From a virus, in the IMG/VR virus record IMGVR_UViG_3300023442_000025, positions 1 to 25,182 of that record: DNA of 25,182 bases. One strand, 5' to 3'. The position numbers and the translations under genes are program-made. This document shows positions 1-8,323 of the stretch, in pieces (position 1 is the stretch's first letter; every line of letters starts with the position of its first letter). The notes under the pieces were generated by a model. It searched no databases, was not told where the DNA came from, and saw nothing but the letters and a program-made list of their open reading frames with translations.

Positions 1-1
1 G

Positions 2-3000
2 CGCAGCCAACTAAAGAACATTTTTATACCAAAAGAGACCACTACGACTGCCGCCATAAGCAAGACGGCAATAACCATAGGCGTCGGTACCACTTCCGGA
101 CTACAGCTACTCCAGCACGGCCCGAGTTATTCTGACGCGCCCAATGCCTTGGTGGTATACATCCGCATTAAGGACGAGGTAATCCGGTGTACCGCAATGA
201 CCTCCAACTCCTTCACCGTGGACAGTGCGTCGTCCACACTTAACGGCAACGTGGCGAAGGGCGCAACGTCTATCGTAGTAACTGATGCATCGCTGTTCGA
301 TTCCAATGGTGTTGGCTTTGTGGATGATGGCGCTGGTGGTATAACTGAAATAAAATGGACGGCCAAGACATCCAACACCCTTAACAACGTCACCGGCGTC
401 ACCACCGCTCTTACTAGCGGCTGGGCAATAACTGCATCCAACGGCCGGGGCGCACTGGGAACCATACCTGCCGCATACGATTTTGATGTTGGAGCCGCTG
501 ACAGGGTCAAGGTGATCGAACATATCTATTACGAACTGCCTGCGATGAAGCTGGCCTATGCCATATTGACAGGGACGTTGTATGGTTCGGCAGACACTAT
601 CCCGGCTCACCACACCCTAGCCATAGACGGCGCGTGGATAAGCACCAGCGAGTTCATACAGTACAGCGACGACCTGTGGGATCCAGCCGACGACACCAAG
701 GGGATAATTCTGTACTTCAACGGCCTTGGCAAAACCAACGCGAAGAAGTTCATCGAAGAGGAATTGTACTTCTGGTGCGGGGTGTTCAGTCCGATCCTCA
801 ATACCGGAGAGCTTGGGCTAAAACGGATGACAGGCGTTTTATCTGACGCCGCGTATTCGCGCATCTGGAACGAGACCAACATCATTTCAGTTACCAATGC
901 CCGGTTCGATCTAAATGATATTTACAACGACGTGTCCATAGACTGGAATTACGACCCAATATCAAAGTCGTACACCAGACCGTTTACAATATCCGACTCT
1001 AATTCGTACGGTAGGTGGGGGCTGACAAAGACGCTGGAGCTTAAATCCAAAGGACTGCACGGCTCCATACATACGGACGCCATCCTCGCCGGGATGTTCG
1101 ATACGTGGCGGGATCGTCACGTTGGTCCTCCGTTCAAGGCAACGGTGACGCTGGACTACACGCAGCGGGATGTTCGTGTTGGCGACATAGTCCGGCTACA
1201 GTTGTCCAATATGCCGGAGTTCACCGATGAGGATGGCAACTATTCCTCTTTCGATTCCTCGGTGGAAGTCCAGCGCATAAGGTTCAACCCAAAATCCGGC
1301 ACCGTGACATGCGACGTATTCGGCAGCACCTATAAGGCGCAGGCGCTACTGACAGGTCACGACGATCCGTCGCCGTTAGCGGCTTCTTGGTTTACTAGCG
1401 CAGGCACGGATCTATCGACTGTCAGCACACTAACTAGCAGCGTCACGGGTTCGACGCTAACCATCACCAGTGGGTCGCTAACTGGGGCAGACGACCTTTC
1501 CAGCTCCACCGCAACCACTAACAATGAGGCCGGGATATTCTATTGGGTTGGGGATGTTATCGTCAACGGACAAGTAGACATAGACAAGAATGTAGAGTGG
1601 CGCATAGATGGATTCGCCACCTTCAACGCCTCGGCAAAGATCAACGGCAAGGGGCGAGGACTCGCTGGTGGAACATCCGGTATCGCCGGTGCGCTGGGTA
1701 ATACACGAGCGGGCGGTGGGTTTTTTGTACCAGACACGGCGCTGTACTACGCCGGGGATTCTACCAAGTCGGATGATGTCACTGGTATCTATTCCAAAGT
1801 ACCCACCTACCAGATAATCAACAACGGCGGCACGTCGCTGACCAATACCCCACGCAACCTGATGGGATCCAGCGGCGGTAAGGGAGGCGATGTCACAGGC
1901 ATCGGTTCCGTACGCGCTACCGGCGGCAACGGCGGCAACGGCGGCGCTGGCTTTGTACTGTACTGTAAGGGGGCCAGTGGTACCGCCGGTACAAGCGTAG
2001 ACCTCAGCGGCAATGACGGCTCCGCTGGTGGTACAACCTCCAATGCCGGGGTGGTTTCCGTGGCCGGTACAGGGGCGGGTGGCGCTGGTGGCGGCTTCGC
2101 CCTGTTCCTTATTGGTAACACAATAACATCGGAGACGCTGTCCCCGTACTTCGTGTCCAACCACGGCGCAACGGCGATAATAGGGACACCGCTGTCTTCC
2201 AGCACCGGATCATCCAGCGGCTCTGCGAAGTTCCTGTTCGGTACAGGTGGAGCCGTACAGTCGCCCGTCTATTCCTACTACACCGGCATCGGGGCGAGGG
2301 ACGATTCATCGTCCAACCAGTATCTGGCGTGGGTTCCCGACAATATAACCGCGACCCCCGATCCTTCCGCCATAGCAGACACGCCACTAAACATAACATT
2401 CACGGAGAACAGCAATGTACCGCAGACGCCGGGTGAAAATCTGGCAACAATAGATGTCCTAGTTTCCCCGCCAAGCGACACCAGCTACAGCCACAGCATG
2501 ATTGAGTACAAGCTGGCGACGGACACCGACATAAAGTTCCAGCGGATAGCGATACCGGCCAAAGACGAAACAACGGTTACGCTGGCCATGGACGGGCTGG
2601 AGTATACCTTCCGCGCATACCCGGTTAATGTTGACGGCGTGGAATCCAACGAGTTCATAGAGAAAAACTTCACAGTAAGTAATGCGCAAGGCGGCGTGGT
2701 GCTGGGGGCCGGTAACTACGTGAAGACCAGTCCTACCGTCAGCGAGCCTGTGAACGGTGAGGGCATTATAGTCAAGCAGGACGGGGTCTACGCATACTCC
2801 ACCGACGGCACTCTACAGACAGTCATCTATGCAGCGGACGGCAGTATTGTTATAGGTGCAGGGTCTTCCGGTATAGACAATATGTCCGATGCCGCCAAGC
2901 TGTACACCAACCTGATAGACCCTACCTCGTGGGCCGTCGGCAGTAGCGGCAGCCAAGGGGATTTCATACTCAACGGATCAGCGTCAGAGAACAATATCGT

Positions 3001-4354
3001 ACTCGCCGCAGGGCCGTTCAACTACTCTCAACCATTATGGGAGTGCGGTAACGACACGGCAAGTGACGCGGACGGAGGCTGGAACAATTCCTCTATCGCC
3101 CAGTTCGACGACGTCAAGAGCTACCGATTGACGGTATTCGTTAAACGGAATCAGGCGGATGGGGCTACTTACTTCGGCTGCCATTCCAGCTATACCAACA
3201 ACCTCGACGGAACGGCAAACAGCAACCCATATTTCTGGTACGGCGATCTTCCGCAGTGGAACAAGTGGTATATGCTGGTCGGGGTTATCCACGGAAGTGG
3301 GTGGGGTACAACAGACACCGGAGTAGCTGGTGTGTATGACCCCGATACTGGCGAGCGGGTCATAGCCGGTACGGAATACAAGAACATAGTTGGCGCAACA
3401 GCGCAGATGCACCGCGCATATCTTTACTATGCCACGGACGTTACGACGAAGCAGTGGTTCGCCAATCCGCGGGTGGACGAGATAGATGGCAACGAGATTC
3501 CGCTGGCGATGCTGATGGGAGCGGCCGATGTCACCAGTCAATCCCTTCAGAACGGTACCACCATATCAGGCGGTGGAATAATCCTCAACGGCGGTGGGTC
3601 GCTGAAGAGTACCGGCAAGACTGTTGGTACGGGTACTGGGGTATTCCTTGGCTGGGACACCTCCGCGTACAAGCTGGATGTTGGTGACCACACTAACGAG
3701 AAATACATTTACTTCGACGGTACTGATCTTAATCTAGGTCATAACGTAAAGGTGCGAGGTGGTGATACGTTCGGTAACAAGGGTGTTTACAAATCTTTCC
3801 TCCTAGGGGAAGCTATGGTTGATAGCTTATGGGACGCTACTTATGGCGGATACATTACTAGGGGCAGTTATTTTGGGGACATGAACATAGGCCATTCACT
3901 GAGTTCTTCGACTAGCACCGTGATTTACTCCTATGCGCCACAAGACAGATCTTCACCTGATGCGTCAAAAAATAGTGGATTTGAAGTCAACACAAGGACT
4001 ATACAGACAAATACCGGGGACACTCTCTACATAAGTATGGGTAGAGTTAGCACCGTGACTCTTGGATATGGGTTTAAAATAAGTGGGAATACTATACGCG
4101 GAATAACCTGCACAGCGGCGTCCTGCACGACAACCACGGCAAGCGTTACCTCTGGCAGTATGTTCAGGGCGGAAATGATAAGCGGCACCAGTGTATCTTT
4201 CTATGTTGAAGACGTGCTTCTTGAAACGGTGACAACAGACGTGCCGTCGTCGGGTACTATGGCCGGATGGTTCCGGGCGGACTATACCGCGGCTGGCGGT
4301 GGATTTGACAATGAAGCCACCTTAACAAAAGTTTCTTATTACCAAGAGGAGTGA
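2..4354 (+). CDS. Tail-tip / receptor-binding protein (5' partial)
   Basis: The frame is open from base 2, so the gene begins upstream; the TTG at 149 is only an internal codon. About 1450 residues are visible. The first ~400 residues have the character of a central tail hub/tip protein, a J-like or gp27-like baseplate hub. A Gly/Ser/Thr-rich stretch follows at about 1.6-2.2 kb, with GGNGGNGG-type runs suggesting a beta-rich or polyglycine fold. A fibronectin-III-like domain lies around 2.35-2.68 kb (SPPSDTSYS, LEYTFRAYPVNVDGVES). The last ~200 residues look like a lectin/laminin-G-like beta sandwich. The role inferred is host recognition at the tail tip. DNA from about 3.73 kb onward is visibly more AT-rich, suggesting an exchanged C-terminal module. 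Tail function is fairly sure; the exact family is not. Confidence 0.75.
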   Translation, partial: RSQLKNIFIPKETTTTAAISKTAITIGVGTTSGLQLLQHGPSYSDAPNALVVYIRIKDEVIRCTAMTSNSFTVDSASSTLNGNVAKGATSIVVTDASLFDSNGVGFVDDGAGGITEIKWTAKTSNTLNNVTGVTTALTSGWAITASNGRGALGTIPAAYDFDVGAADRVKVIEHIYYELPAMKLAYAILTGTLYGSADTIPAHHTLAIDGAWISTSEFIQYSDDLWDPADDTKGIILYFNGLGKTNAKKFIEEELYFWCGVFSPILNTGELGLKRMTGVLSDAAYSRIWNETNIISVTNARFDLNDIYNDVSIDWNYDPISKSYTRPFTISDSNSYGRWGLTKTLELKSKGLHGSIHTDAILAGMFDTWRDRHVGPPFKATVTLDYTQRDVRVGDIVRLQLSNMPEFTDEDGNYSSFDSSVEVQRIRFNPKSGTVTCDVFGSTYKAQALLTGHDDPSPLAASWFTSAGTDLSTVSTLTSSVTGSTLTITSGSLTGADDLSSSTATTNNEAGIFYWVGDVIVNGQVDIDKNVEWRIDGFATFNASAKINGKGRGLAGGTSGIAGALGNTRAGGGFFVPDTALYYAGDSTKSDDVTGIYSKVPTYQIINNGGTSLTNTPRNLMGSSGGKGGDVTGIGSVRATGGNGGNGGAGFVLYCKGASGTAGTSVDLSGNDGSAGGTTSNAGVVSVAGTGAGGAGGGFALFLIGNTITSETLSPYFVSNHGATAIIGTPLSSSTGSSSGSAKFLFGTGGAVQSPVYSYYTGIGARDDSSSNQYLAWVPDNITATPDPSAIADTPLNITFTENSNVPQTPGENLATIDVLVSPPSDTSYSHSMIEYKLATDTDIKFQRIAIPAKDETTVTLAMDGLEYTFRAYPVNVDGVESNEFIEKNFTVSNAQGGVVLGAGNYVKTSPTVSEPVNGEGIIVKQDGVYAYSTDGTLQTVIYAADGSIVIGAGSSGIDNMSDAAKLYTNLIDPTSWAVGSSGSQGDFILNGSASENNIVLAAGPFNYSQPLWECGNDTASDADGGWNNSSIAQFDDVKSYRLTVFVKRNQADGATYFGCHSSYTNNLDGTANSNPYFWYGDLPQWNKWYMLVGVIHGSGWGTTDTGVAGVYDPDTGERVIAGTEYKNIVGATAQMHRAYLYYATDVTTKQWFANPRVDEIDGNEIPLAMLMGAADVTSQSLQNGTTISGGGIILNGGGSLKSTGKTVGTGTGVFLGWDTSAYKLDVGDHTNEKYIYFDGTDLNLGHNVKVRGGDTFGNKGVYKSFLLGEAMVDSLWDATYGGYITRGSYFGDMNIGHSLSSSTSTVIYSYAPQDRSSPDASKNSGFEVNTRTIQTNTGDTLYISMGRVSTVTLGYGFKISGNTIRGITCTAASCTTTTASVTSGSMFRAEMISGTSVSFYVEDVLLETVTTDVPSSGTMAGWFRADYTAAGGGFDNEATLTKVSYYQEE

Positions 4355-4359
4355 TTTGA

Positions 4360-4953
4360 ATGGGAACCCAGAGCAACGATACTCCTAATTTCTATTCCAA
4401 TAGAGGTGAGATATGGGTCGCTGCTGATGGTCGTCGATTTTACTGTACACAAAATGCTAGTAAAGACTGGCGGCCAGTTAAACAGATTGATCGCGTACAG
4501 ACTACTAACATAGTGTCTGGTGTGGCCGCTGTTGATTTCATAAATTTACCGACGTCGTACTACACCGTGTTCCAGTTTATTATCTACAACCTTGTACCAG
4601 CGACCAACAGCACTAACCTACAGGTGAGGGTGGGGTACGGGTCTGGGCCAACGTGGGACACTACCAGTAACTACACCACCAACACCGGCAGCACAGCGAC
4701 CTATATGACAACCGGCTCCGGACTATCAAATAGTATCTACGAAGGGGCGCACGGGGAGTTCTTCGTGTACGACCCGGCGAACACGTCGAAATATACGCAG
4801 TTCCGCGGTAACCTCGCTATGGCGCAGACCACGACCACTATGACTGGAAGATACATAGCATCTGCCAACAACGTGACCGCTATCAGATTCTTTATGTCAT
4901 CTGGAAATATAAACGAAGGGCGTATAACACTGTATGGGATCACGTATGAATAA
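4360..4953 (+). CDS. Putative tail fibre / receptor-binding accessory protein
   Basis: This 197-aa protein starts 5 bases after the tail-tip stop, with an AGGAG Shine-Dalgarno. It opens with a short polar segment (about residues 1-45, including GEIWVAADGRRFYCTQ). The remainder is Thr/Ser/Asn/Tyr-rich and probably all beta. It ends in GRITLYGITYE, a type of terminus I associate with jelly-roll domains of phage tail appendages. There is no signal peptide or membrane segment. Position directly after the tail-tip gene supports a structural or receptor-binding role. The family was not firmly recognised; assignment rests on context and composition. Confidence 0.55.
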   Translation: MGTQSNDTPNFYSNRGEIWVAADGRRFYCTQNASKDWRPVKQIDRVQTTNIVSGVAAVDFINLPTSYYTVFQFIIYNLVPATNSTNLQVRVGYGSGPTWDTTSNYTTNTGSTATYMTTGSGLSNSIYEGAHGEFFVYDPANTSKYTQFRGNLAMAQTTTTMTGRYIASANNVTAIRFFMSSGNINEGRITLYGITYE

Positions 4954-5170
4954 GATTGTAAACGGCGAACTGGTAACGATGACCACGGCCGAAGAGCAGG
5001 AGATTATTGCGGAATGGGCGCTGTTCGATCCGCTTAAGGAACTAAAGGAACAGGCTATAGCAAAGGTTCGCGAGGATGCTATAGCGGCATTGATCGCGCC
5101 GAAAGTGGCTGCCATAGAAGGGATGGACGAACCGCGATTAAAAGCTGCCATCAAAAACGGTATCAAATAG
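4946..5170 (+). CDS. Small hypothetical protein, possible tail-fibre chaperone
   Basis: About 74 residues, acidic and Ala/Glu-rich, mostly helical with a likely coiled coil from about residue 20 (AEEQEIIAEWALFDPLKELK). I chose ATG 4946, which overlaps the preceding stop by 8 bases; an in-frame ATG at 4934 would add four residues and cannot be excluded. Small helical genes between a tail appendage gene and the lysis genes are often tail-fibre assembly chaperones, but no specific family is recognised. The name is an inference from position. Confidence 0.5.
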   Translation: MNKIVNGELVTMTTAEEQEIIAEWALFDPLKELKEQAIAKVREDAIAALIAPKVAAIEGMDEPRLKAAIKNGIK

Positions 5171-5179
5171 GAGAATCAG

Positions 5180-5710
5180 ATGTTCCTCATAAGCGCAGGC
5201 CACCACCCATACGCCAAAGGCGCAAGCTATGGTGACTTCAACGAATTTGACGAGGCCGTTATCTGGCAGAGAAAGATTATAGAATACCTCGACGGTCGTG
5301 GCGGCTTCGTTCCGCATGGCAAGTTGAAGAATAAAGTGGCGTTCATAAACTCACAGGAAGATGTGGAAGTTGCCGTGGAGATACACTTCAACGCTGCGTC
5401 AGACAAAAACGGAAATCCAGTCGGCAAGGGTTCGGAGGTCTTGATATATCCCGGCAGCGAAGAAGGGGCGGCGGTAGGTAAGCAAGTAGCCATGCGCCTC
5501 GGTCTAATTTACGAACCGAACCGCGGGGTCAAGGACGGTTGGTACCGGATGAACCCGGATAACGGGCCAGACTTTTTTCTTAGTAAGACAAACTGCACGG
5601 CGCTGATCGTGGAACCGGAGTTTGTTCATAATTATGAGAAGATACAGGAAGGAAGAGACGCAGGATGCACCATGATAGCGGAAGCATTACTGGATTATTA
5701 CGGTGGATGA
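5180..5710 (+). CDS. Endolysin, N-acetylmuramoyl-L-alanine amidase (Amidase_3-like)
   Basis: This 176-aa single-domain enzyme would cleave the amide bond between muramic acid and L-Ala in peptidoglycan at the end of infection. Zinc-ligand candidates are H8 or H9 in ISAGHHP, E22 in FNEFDE and H69 in EIHFNA. The catalytic-type glutamate is in LIVEPEFVHN near residue 145. There is no cell-wall-binding domain, which suits a Gram-negative host. With no signal peptide visible, it needs the holin for access. The start ATG has AGGAG 8 bases upstream. The next gene overlaps its 3' end. Seven of its eleven isoleucine codons are AUA. The assignment is confident. Confidence 0.85.
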   Translation: MFLISAGHHPYAKGASYGDFNEFDEAVIWQRKIIEYLDGRGGFVPHGKLKNKVAFINSQEDVEVAVEIHFNAASDKNGNPVGKGSEVLIYPGSEEGAAVGKQVAMRLGLIYEPNRGVKDGWYRMNPDNGPDFFLSKTNCTALIVEPEFVHNYEKIQEGRDAGCTMIAEALLDYYGG

Positions 5711-6137
5711 GATGGGCGACAAAATAGAGGTGACTAAGGACGAGCTGGAGTCGTTGATTTCCGCTGGGGTAGAGAAAGAGAAGTTGAGTATTCTTATCGA
5801 CGACTTCAAGGGGCACAAAATAGAGGAAGAGAAGCGGTATGCTGCCATTGCGAAGAACACAGAGGCCATATTCAGCATGGTCCGCAACTTTCCCGATAAA
5901 ATCAGTCAATGTCAAGACGAGATAGAGAATGATATACATTCAGAACTGGAGAAATATTACGCCACGAAGGCGGATGTATCACGCATGGTACTAGATATGG
6001 AAAGTAGGATAGACAAGCTGGCGTTCAAGTTCAAGTGGACTACCGGAGCCATAGTCACCGTTGCTGGTACAATACAATTCGCGATGACAGTATGGTACCT
6101 CGGGTTACAAATAACCAAGATCACAACAGGAGGATGA
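5703..6137 (+). CDS. Coiled-coil protein with C-terminal membrane segment (lysis cluster)
   Basis: Up to 144 residues; possible starts are GTG 5703 and ATG 5712, both overlapping or adjoining the endolysin stop. The first ~110 residues are charged and helical (EVTKDELESLISAGVEKEKL), predicted coiled coil. One hydrophobic segment follows at about residues 113-136 (GAIVTVAGTIQFAMTVWYLG). It sits between the endolysin and the holin, so a role in lysis timing, as an antiholin or as a spanin-like membrane linker is plausible. No lipobox or signal peptide is visible. The function is unproven. Confidence 0.6.
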   Translation: MDEMGDKIEVTKDELESLISAGVEKEKLSILIDDFKGHKIEEEKRYAAIAKNTEAIFSMVRNFPDKISQCQDEIENDIHSELEKYYATKADVSRMVLDMESRIDKLAFKFKWTTGAIVTVAGTIQFAMTVWYLGLQITKITTGG

Positions 6138-6138
6138 A

Positions 6139-6372
6139 ATGGAGAAGCTGAAAGAATATTTGCCGCAGATCATTACTATACTGACGGTCATTGCTGGCGG
6201 TGGGACGCTTGGGTACAACCAAGCCGGTACGATGTCACGTGTGGAAGATACCAACCACGCCGTACTGAACACCGCCACCATAACCGCCGATGTTATGATA
6301 GAAATATCCGCACTAAAGAATCGCGTACGCGAACTGGAGGCCAGACATGGACTGGAAAAAGATACTCAGTAG
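6139..6372 (+). CDS. Small single-TM protein, possible holin/spanin component
   Basis: This 77-residue protein has a strong AGGAGG 7 bases before the ATG. An N-terminal hydrophobic segment at about residues 9-26 (PQIITILTVIAGGGTLGY) is followed by a helical, charged tail ending in KNRVRELEARHG. The topology, one TM with a coiled-coil tail, resembles small class III holins or an inner-membrane spanin. No embedded outer-membrane lipoprotein partner was found in another frame. It overlaps the start of the next gene by 26 bases. The lysis role is inferred from context. Confidence 0.55.
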   Translation: MEKLKEYLPQIITILTVIAGGGTLGYNQAGTMSRVEDTNHAVLNTATITADVMIEISALKNRVRELEARHGLEKDTQ

Positions 6373-6850
6373 CGTAGCCCCAACGCTGGCAACCGCGTTC
6401 GGCGGCCCGTTGGCGGGCATGGCCACCAAGGCCATCGCCGGTAAGCTGCTGGGTAACGAAAACGCCACCCAGCTTGACGTGGAGCAGGCGTTACTTGGCG
6501 CGACTCCCGGAGACCTTGCTAAGCTTAAAGAAATTGACGCGGGCTTCAAGGTGGAGATGGAGAAGATAGGTGTCGACCTCGCGAAGATAGCCGCAGACGA
6601 TCGGGCCGACGCGAGGAGAAGGGAAGTACAGACAAAGGACAATGCGCCCAAGATATTGGCAACGGTCATAGTGACCGGGTTCTTTGCAACGCTGTACACC
6701 ATTGCATTCGTTGACCTACCGCCGGGAGCGGAACAGCCTGTAAGCATCCTGCTCGGCGCGTTGACTGCTATGCTGACGCAGGTCGGAAATTATTACTTCG
6801 GGTCTTCTGCCGGATCGGCCAAGAAGACGGAGCTTATGGGTAAAATGTAA
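6347..6850 (+). CDS. Holin, GTA-type three-TM family
   Basis: A 167-aa protein of the pattern I recognise as the three-TM holin used by phages and gene-transfer agents. The N-terminus WKKILSSVAPTLATAFGGPL precedes a first hydrophobic helix. A helical cytoplasmic stretch (ALLGATPGDLAKLKEIDA, IAADDRADARRRE) follows. Two C-terminal membrane helices lie around residues 103-122 and 130-150. It would permeabilise the inner membrane and release the amidase. It is the last gene of the rightward lysis cluster. No clear Rho-independent terminator follows before the convergent tRNA. Confidence 0.75.
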   Translation: MDWKKILSSVAPTLATAFGGPLAGMATKAIAGKLLGNENATQLDVEQALLGATPGDLAKLKEIDAGFKVEMEKIGVDLAKIAADDRADARRREVQTKDNAPKILATVIVTGFFATLYTIAFVDLPPGAEQPVSILLGALTAMLTQVGNYYFGSSAGSAKKTELMGKM

Positions 6851-6851
6851 G

Positions 6852-6927
6852 TGGTGGCCCCAACAGGACTTGAACCTGTAATCATCCGATTATGAGTCGG
6901 CTGCATTAACAGTTATGCTATGAGGCC
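6852..6927 (-). tRNA. tRNA with anticodon CAU, most likely tRNA-Ile2 (reads AUA)
   Basis: The minus strand folds as a cloverleaf. The acceptor GGCCTCA pairs with TGGGGCC (one T-G wobble), the discriminator is A and CCA is encoded. The D stem is GCAT/ATGC and the anticodon loop CTCATAA carries CAT. The T arm is ACAGG-TTCAAGT-CCTGT. From memory, the acceptor GGCC...GGGGCCA and the C4-G69 pair match bacterial tRNA-Ile2 (ileX) rather than elongator tRNA-Met, which starts GGCTACG. Lysidine modification by host TilS would then make it read AUA. Oddities are a D loop without the usual GG and a mismatched first anticodon-stem pair. Elongator tRNA-Met is the alternative. Confidence 0.85.
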
Positions 6928-6940
6928 GGTGGTTTTCTAC

Positions 6941-7483
6941 TCAAATTTTAACAGCGTACTTCCCCGGCGCATACGAAACCGGGCCCATGTTTTTAGTTGC
7001 CGAGTTTAACGCATCAATGGCATTTAGCACCTCATCCGACAACTCCGTTTCCTCCGGCAGCTCATCGGAGAAGTAATCCTCATCCAAACGGATTAAGTAG
7101 ATTGGATCGCAGATAACTAGCTGCATTGCATCTGGTGATGTTTCGTAATATTTTGCATATTCCTCAACTTCATCCATCGAATTAAAATACTCATCGTGAT
7201 TTTTTGAGTACGCTGGGGTAGACTCGTCCCAATCCCGTGTTGGCATCTTTCTGTACTTCTTTTCCGACATAATTGATATACAGTCGTCGCAAAACAAGCG
7301 ATGTTTTATTGTGGGCTTTCCGCACTGTTTACACGGTTTGTGCGTGCAACCATAATATCTCGCTGCATCTTCATCGTCGCCAAAGAAGTTTCCTTTTCTA
7401 TCTACCCAGCCCTCGATGTTAGTGACGAACTTCGCATCTTCGCCAGAGTCGTACATTATAATGTCATTGCCTTTATCTTTCAT
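6941..7483 (-). CDS. Hypothetical acidic protein with Cys-pair motif
   Basis: About 180 residues, starting at the ATG that overlaps the SleB stop (ATGA) behind a strong GGAGGGG site. Upstream in-frame codons would lie inside the SleB gene. Residues about 48-68 carry CKQCG...FCDDC, a two-CxxC treble-clef or zinc-ribbon signature. The rest is strongly acidic (YFSDELPEETELSDEVL). It has no membrane segment. Such small zinc-ribbon proteins are common in phage accessory regions. The function is unknown. It is the last protein gene of the leftward transcription unit. Confidence 0.7.
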   Translation of the reverse strand: MKDKGNDIIMYDSGEDAKFVTNIEGWVDRKGNFFGDDEDAARYYGCTHKPCKQCGKPTIKHRLFCDDCISIMSEKKYRKMPTRDWDESTPAYSKNHDEYFNSMDEVEEYAKYYETSPDAMQLVICDPIYLIRLDEDYFSDELPEETELSDEVLNAIDALNSATKNMGPVSYAPGKYAVKI

Positions 7484-7860
7484 TCTCCCCTCCTCAGTCT
7501 GTAAAACAAATGATCCCCGATCCTGGCTACCAGCCTGTCGTGGCGTTTCCAATAGGCTCCACGTGATCCTGATGCGTGGTAATGCGTAGCGCCTCTGGTG
7601 GTGTCAGGGACGAGCTGGGCGGCCTTGGCTATGCGTAGGGCCTTGCCCCATGCCTGCGGGTCGTTGAACGTGCTGCGTGAGCCATCCAGTACAAATGAGA
7701 ACTGCCCGTCCTGATAGATCACATTACACGCGGTTGCCGGGTAGCGTGGGGACGCCATGCGGTTGAGGATTACATGGGCCACGGCGAACTGGCCTGCGGT
7801 TGGCTGGTTGCGGGATTCGTAGTAGATGGCTACTGCGAGGCATAGGGTTGTTATGGTCAT
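7480..7860 (-). CDS. SleB/CwlJ-type cell-wall hydrolase (Hydrolase_2)
   Basis: This 126-aa protein matches the SleB-like catalytic domain nearly end to end. It shows LAVAIYYESRNQPTAGQ with the candidate catalytic Glu at residue 15, then AVAHVILNRM, YPATACNVIY, QFSF and a C-terminal THYHA. The family cleaves peptidoglycan glycan strands, probably as lytic transglycosylases. No signal peptide precedes the domain. It is a second peptidoglycan enzyme besides the amidase at 5180-5710 and is on the opposite strand. It could be structural, late lytic, or cassette-derived cargo. Its first ~22 bp recur in the two 84-bp spacer repeats at 8240 and 10063. Confidence 0.8.
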   Translation of the reverse strand: MTITTLCLAVAIYYESRNQPTAGQFAVAHVILNRMASPRYPATACNVIYQDGQFSFVLDGSRSTFNDPQAWGKALRIAKAAQLVPDTTRGATHYHASGSRGAYWKRHDRLVARIGDHLFYRLRRGE

Positions 7861-7886
7861 TGTTTAGTCCTTATTGATTAAATTGG

Positions 7887-8222
7887 TCAAAATACTCCTA
7901 CAAATTTACCGTTACACTTGTAAGAGCAAAAAGCGTATCTACCATCGAATTTAGCAACGGATTCATCTACTTCTTTTCCGCATTCTGCGCAAATACAGGT
8001 ACCATCAAACGGCTCATATTCTCCGATACGTGGTGCTGGGAATTGTTTGATTGTAGGGTCGATAATATTTCCATCACTATCAACAGCCCACCAGTGCGCC
8101 TGTTTTCCAATACTCCAACAGTGATAATACCCACGAACTGGCTTAAGGTCATGGTTGCTGGCGCATAATTTATCAACGTATTCTTTACATTTTCCTCTGT
8201 ATTTCACGTAGTCTGTTTGCAT
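7887..8222 (-). CDS. Hypothetical protein with C-terminal zinc-ribbon
   Basis: About 111 residues from ATG 8222, which follows an AAGGGGGG site. An in-frame GTG at 8261 would add a 13-residue leader (MTITTLYHRRGEY). The middle holds RGYYHCW, QAHWWAVDSDGNIIDPT and QFPAPRIGEYEPF, then CAECGKEV and FCSYKCNGKF as two Cys pairs. I recognise this arrangement as a recurring unnamed phage protein, but no function is known. It lies directly left of the first 84-bp spacer repeat, so it may belong to the cassette array. Confidence 0.7.
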   Translation of the reverse strand: MQTDYVKYRGKCKEYVDKLCASNHDLKPVRGYYHCWSIGKQAHWWAVDSDGNIIDPTIKQFPAPRIGEYEPFDGTCICAECGKEVDESVAKFDGRYAFCSYKCNGKFVGVF

Positions 8223-8239
8223 ATATTCCCCCCTTCTAT

Positions 8240-8323
8240 GGTATAGGGTTGTGATGGTCACAATGACCTTCTGAATTCATGCGGTACTTATACGGCACTT
8301 TGGGGTATAACCCGCTGTTATGC
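8240..8323. repeat. 84-bp spacer repeat, copy 1
   Basis: This copy matches 10063-10146 over its full 84 bp with about 16 differences by eye. It begins with a stretch shared with the SleB gene start (ATAGGGTTGTGATGGTCA) and has a central weak hairpin based on TATAC/GTATA. It ends in CCCGCTGTTATGC, whose last bases fit an integron GTTRRRY box. Read on the minus strand it links the TAA stop of 8318-8704 to the in-frame GTG leader of the next gene. It may be an attC variant without a good left box, fused to a translation leader. Confidence 0.6.

Noticed and set aside
1478-2205. Long minus-strand ORFs inside the tail gene
   Set aside because: They are shadows of the Gly-rich coding strand with no ribosome sites and implausible composition.
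6852-6927. tRNA as a phage attachment (attB-type) remnant
   Set aside because: It is a complete cloverleaf with encoded CCA, and no duplicated 3' segment or integrase was found nearby.
8222-8261. MTITT leader as a lacZ-type vector contamination
   Set aside because: Only the peptide start is similar; codons differ and the leader occurs three times in natural phage context.
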